Source: Psychromonas sp. (lineage in GTDB: Bacteria > Pseudomonadota > Gammaproteobacteria > Enterobacterales > Psychromonadaceae). Taken from it: 7,246 nt of DNA. The DNA lies in the NCBI GenBank assembly GCA_023145575.1, contig JAGLDN010000424.1:1-7246 (forward strand). Reading direction: 5' to 3'. Shown one piece after another: positions 5,897 to 7,246 of the stretch. Positions within the stretch are counted from its first letter, which is position 1. Every line of letters starts with the position of its first letter. A program made the position numbers and the translations under genes. The notes under the pieces are model-generated. The model ran no database searches. It worked only from the letters and a program-made list of their open reading frames with translations, and was not told where the DNA came from.

Positions 5897-6736
5897 ATGA
5901 GCTTACAAAATATTAGCCAGAATAAAGTTTTTGATGGATGGCATAAACAGTATCAACATGATGCAAAAACGGTCAATTGCGCGATGACATTTGCTATATT
6001 TTTACCCCCCAATGCCAGTGAAAAAAATAAAGTCCCTGTATTGTACTGGCTTTCAGGGCTAACTTGTGATCATCAAAATTTCATGCAAAAAGCTGGTGCA
6101 TTAAAGAAGGCCGCTGAACTTGGAATTGCTATTGTAACCGCTGATACGAGCCCTCGTGGTGATGATGTACCAGATGATGAAAATAATGATTATGACTTTG
6201 GTTTAGGCGCTGGTTTTTATGTAAATGCGACGCAAGCACCGTGGAACAAACACTATCAAATGTATGATTATATTACGAAGGAGTTACCGGTTTTAATTGA
6301 AAAAAATTTCCCAGTAAACAATAAGAAATCAATTATTGGACACAGTATGGGGGGACACGGCGCATTAATCGTTGGACTGAAAAATCAAGGTTTGTATAAA
6401 TCAATCTCTGCTTTTTGCCCGATTTGTAATCCGATTAACAGTCCTTGGGGAGAAAAAGCCTTCGCCCATTATTTAGGAACTGATAGATCTCAGTGGATTG
6501 ATCATGATGCGAGTGAATTGATCCATGAAGGTTGCTCATTACCTATATTGATCGATCAAGGTAAAGATGATCCATTTTTAGATACTCAATTAAAACCAGG
6601 ATCACTAGCAACAGCTATTGATCAACAAAATGTTGATCTAACACTAAGAATGCAAGCAGGTTATGATCATAGCTATTTCTTTATTAGTAGCTTTATAAAT
6701 GATCATCTTGATTTTCATGCTAAACATCTCGCATAA
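5897..6736 (+). CDS. frmB: S-formylglutathione hydrolase
   Basis: A cytosolic serine esterase of 279 residues that hydrolyses S-formylglutathione to formate and glutathione, the last step of glutathione-dependent formaldehyde detoxification. Length and sequence follow E. coli FrmB/YeiG and human esterase D. Visible are YWLSGLTC (50-57, oxyanion-hole region), DTSPRG (83-88), AGFYVNATQAPW (105-116), the nucleophile Ser150 in GHSMGG, the acid Asp (224 or 225) in DQGKDD, and His258 in GYDHSYFF. The catalytic triad is therefore complete. I chose ATG 5897 because it has AGGA at 5887-5890 and fits the family N-terminus; ATG 5873 is in frame but its eight extra codons cover that ribosome binding site. 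The upstream partner frmA is a pseudogene, so this protein may serve another dehydrogenase copy or act as a general esterase. The last quarter is very rich in GATC sites. Confidence 0.93.
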   Translation: MSLQNISQNKVFDGWHKQYQHDAKTVNCAMTFAIFLPPNASEKNKVPVLYWLSGLTCDHQNFMQKAGALKKAAELGIAIVTADTSPRGDDVPDDENNDYDFGLGAGFYVNATQAPWNKHYQMYDYITKELPVLIEKNFPVNNKKSIIGHSMGGHGALIVGLKNQGLYKSISAFCPICNPINSPWGEKAFAHYLGTDRSQWIDHDASELIHEGCSLPILIDQGKDDPFLDTQLKPGSLATAIDQQNVDLTLRMQAGYDHSYFFISSFINDHLDFHAKHLA

Positions 6737-6791
6737 CCTACCAAGCTCACTTGCCTCTATGGATCGCATCACAATAGTGCTCAGGTTATGC
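6731..6791. repeat. Inverted repeat overlapping the frmB stop codon
   Basis: GCATAACCT (6731-6739) and AGGTTATGC (6783-6791) are a perfect 9-bp inverted repeat with 43 bases between. The left arm contains the frmB TAA. Weaker complementarity continues inward (AGCTCAC against GTGCT). The size, the position over a stop codon and the arm sequences recall integron attC sites, but no integrase or neighbouring sites are visible. A transcript-end hairpin or chance is equally possible. Confidence 0.5.
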
Positions 6792-6853
6792 GTTGTTGAA
6801 CGGAGCCGCTGCGCGACAGAAAATATATCCAATATCCATACTTTCTTTTAATG

Positions 6854-6875
6854 CACCACTGACTGGTGGTGTTTT
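6854..6875 (+). terminator. Candidate Rho-independent terminator after frmB
   Basis: CACCAC (6854-6859) and GTGGTG (6866-6871) form a perfect 6-bp stem with a 6-base loop, followed at once by TTTT (6872-6875). It lies about 118 bases past the frmB stop. The T run is short, so efficiency is doubtful. Confidence 0.5.
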
Positions 6876-7046
6876 AAGAGGAGTATGGAAGGGTAAACAC
6901 TCAGCAACAACTACATTTTTATTTATTTTAATAACTGTTTAAACTAGCTTAACACATCAAAGTATGTGCCGTGTAATTATTGTGTCCTATTCACGCTCAG
7001 TTCGGTGGATAACTGCTTTTTTTAATCGCTCGCCTGATACGTTAAC
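6876..7046. other. Intergenic stretch with no gene seen
   Basis: No supported gene. A weak hairpin, CAGTT (6998-7002) with AACTG (7011-7015), precedes seven T residues (7017-7023) and could end transcription. A frame open from about 6779 to 6942 across the candidate terminator has no start codon with a ribosome binding site and is not claimed as a gene. Confidence 0.4.
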
Positions 7047-7246
7047 TATACCCATGTAACGCAAAAATGCTTTGTATGGCTCATGCTCGATGATCAGAAC
7101 AAGGCACAATATTACGCACTTTTCGATTATTGTAACGCAGTCTTGGTTTTCGAGCTTGTGCCCCGCAGGGCAAGGCAATTAGTACCAAGCCGCGTTAATA
7201 TAAAATCTCTATGTAGAATAACTATTTAGGAATTAAAGTCTTTATT
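7047..7246. mobile_element. Second copy of the TATACCCATG element, cut by window end
   Basis: It begins with TATACCCATG (7047-7056), like the left end at 5229, and aligns along its length to the first copy, with shared blocks ATGCTTTGT, AGGGCAAGG and GTAGAATAAC. Internal stems occupy the same positions with different bases: GGCTCATGCTCGA (7078-7090) pairs with TCGAGCTTGTGCC (7150-7162) at 11 of 13 positions, ACAATA (7106-7111) with TATTGT (7128-7133), and TGCCC with GGGCA at 7159-7172. The right end lies beyond the window. Confidence 0.7.

Noticed and set aside
6779..6942. Open frame with translation including PLTGGVLRGVWKGKHSATTT after frmB
   Set aside because: It has no plausible start codon with a ribosome binding site, spans the candidate terminator hairpin (the TGGTGG bases make both), and matches no family I recognise.
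6987..7178. Minus-strand frame of 63 codons at the right end
   Set aside because: It lies across the start of the repeat element and its stems, so its openness is explained by the repeat; no protein similarity is recognised.

Overview
This is an AT-rich stretch of a gammaproteobacterial chromosome. The ABC-F gene is close to Escherichia coli YheS along its whole length, and the intergenic DNA carries repeats ending in TATACCCATG. From memory, such repeats are common in Colwellia-like and other marine Alteromonadales. The family-level placement is an inference; 'marine gammaproteobacterium' is safer.

Layout. Bases 1-1000 hold a small gene of unknown function (from 154) whose reading frame is cut by one in-frame stop and then stays open to 732. 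It is preceded by a four-copy TTGTAAC tandem repeat and a -10-like box, and bracketed by an imperfect 32-bp direct repeat (1-32 and 943-974). Bases 1182-1552 are a decayed IS3-family transposase fragment. Bases 1553-2088 show no gene. A 60-bp end of a repeat element (2089-2148) sits just before the yheS-like gene (2221-4146), which is followed 12 bases later by a DUF2161 nuclease-fold gene (4159-4827); the two look co-transcribed.

The 1-kb gap at 4828-5896 is the most informative part. It holds a nested inverted repeat (4917-4999), a complete 263-bp repeat element with terminal inverted repeats (5229-5491), and an internally deleted pseudogene of glutathione-dependent formaldehyde dehydrogenase (frmA/adhC, 5554-5852). 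Only the first roughly 17 codons and the last roughly 63 codons of frmA survive. Next comes an intact S-formylglutathione hydrolase gene (frmB/fghA, 5897-6736), the enzyme that normally acts directly after FrmA. The formaldehyde operon therefore seems to have lost its first enzyme at this locus while keeping the second.

After frmB there is an inverted repeat overlapping its stop codon, a candidate terminator, and a second copy of the 263-bp element family (from 7047, cut by the window end). The two copies keep the same internal stems although the paired bases differ, so the folded structure appears to be what is conserved.

Overall the window is three ordinary housekeeping or accessory genes set in unusually decayed, repeat-rich intergenic DNA. 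I do not see a complete new defence or mobile system. The notable signals are the frmA deletion scar, the covarying structured repeat, and the interrupted gene at the left.
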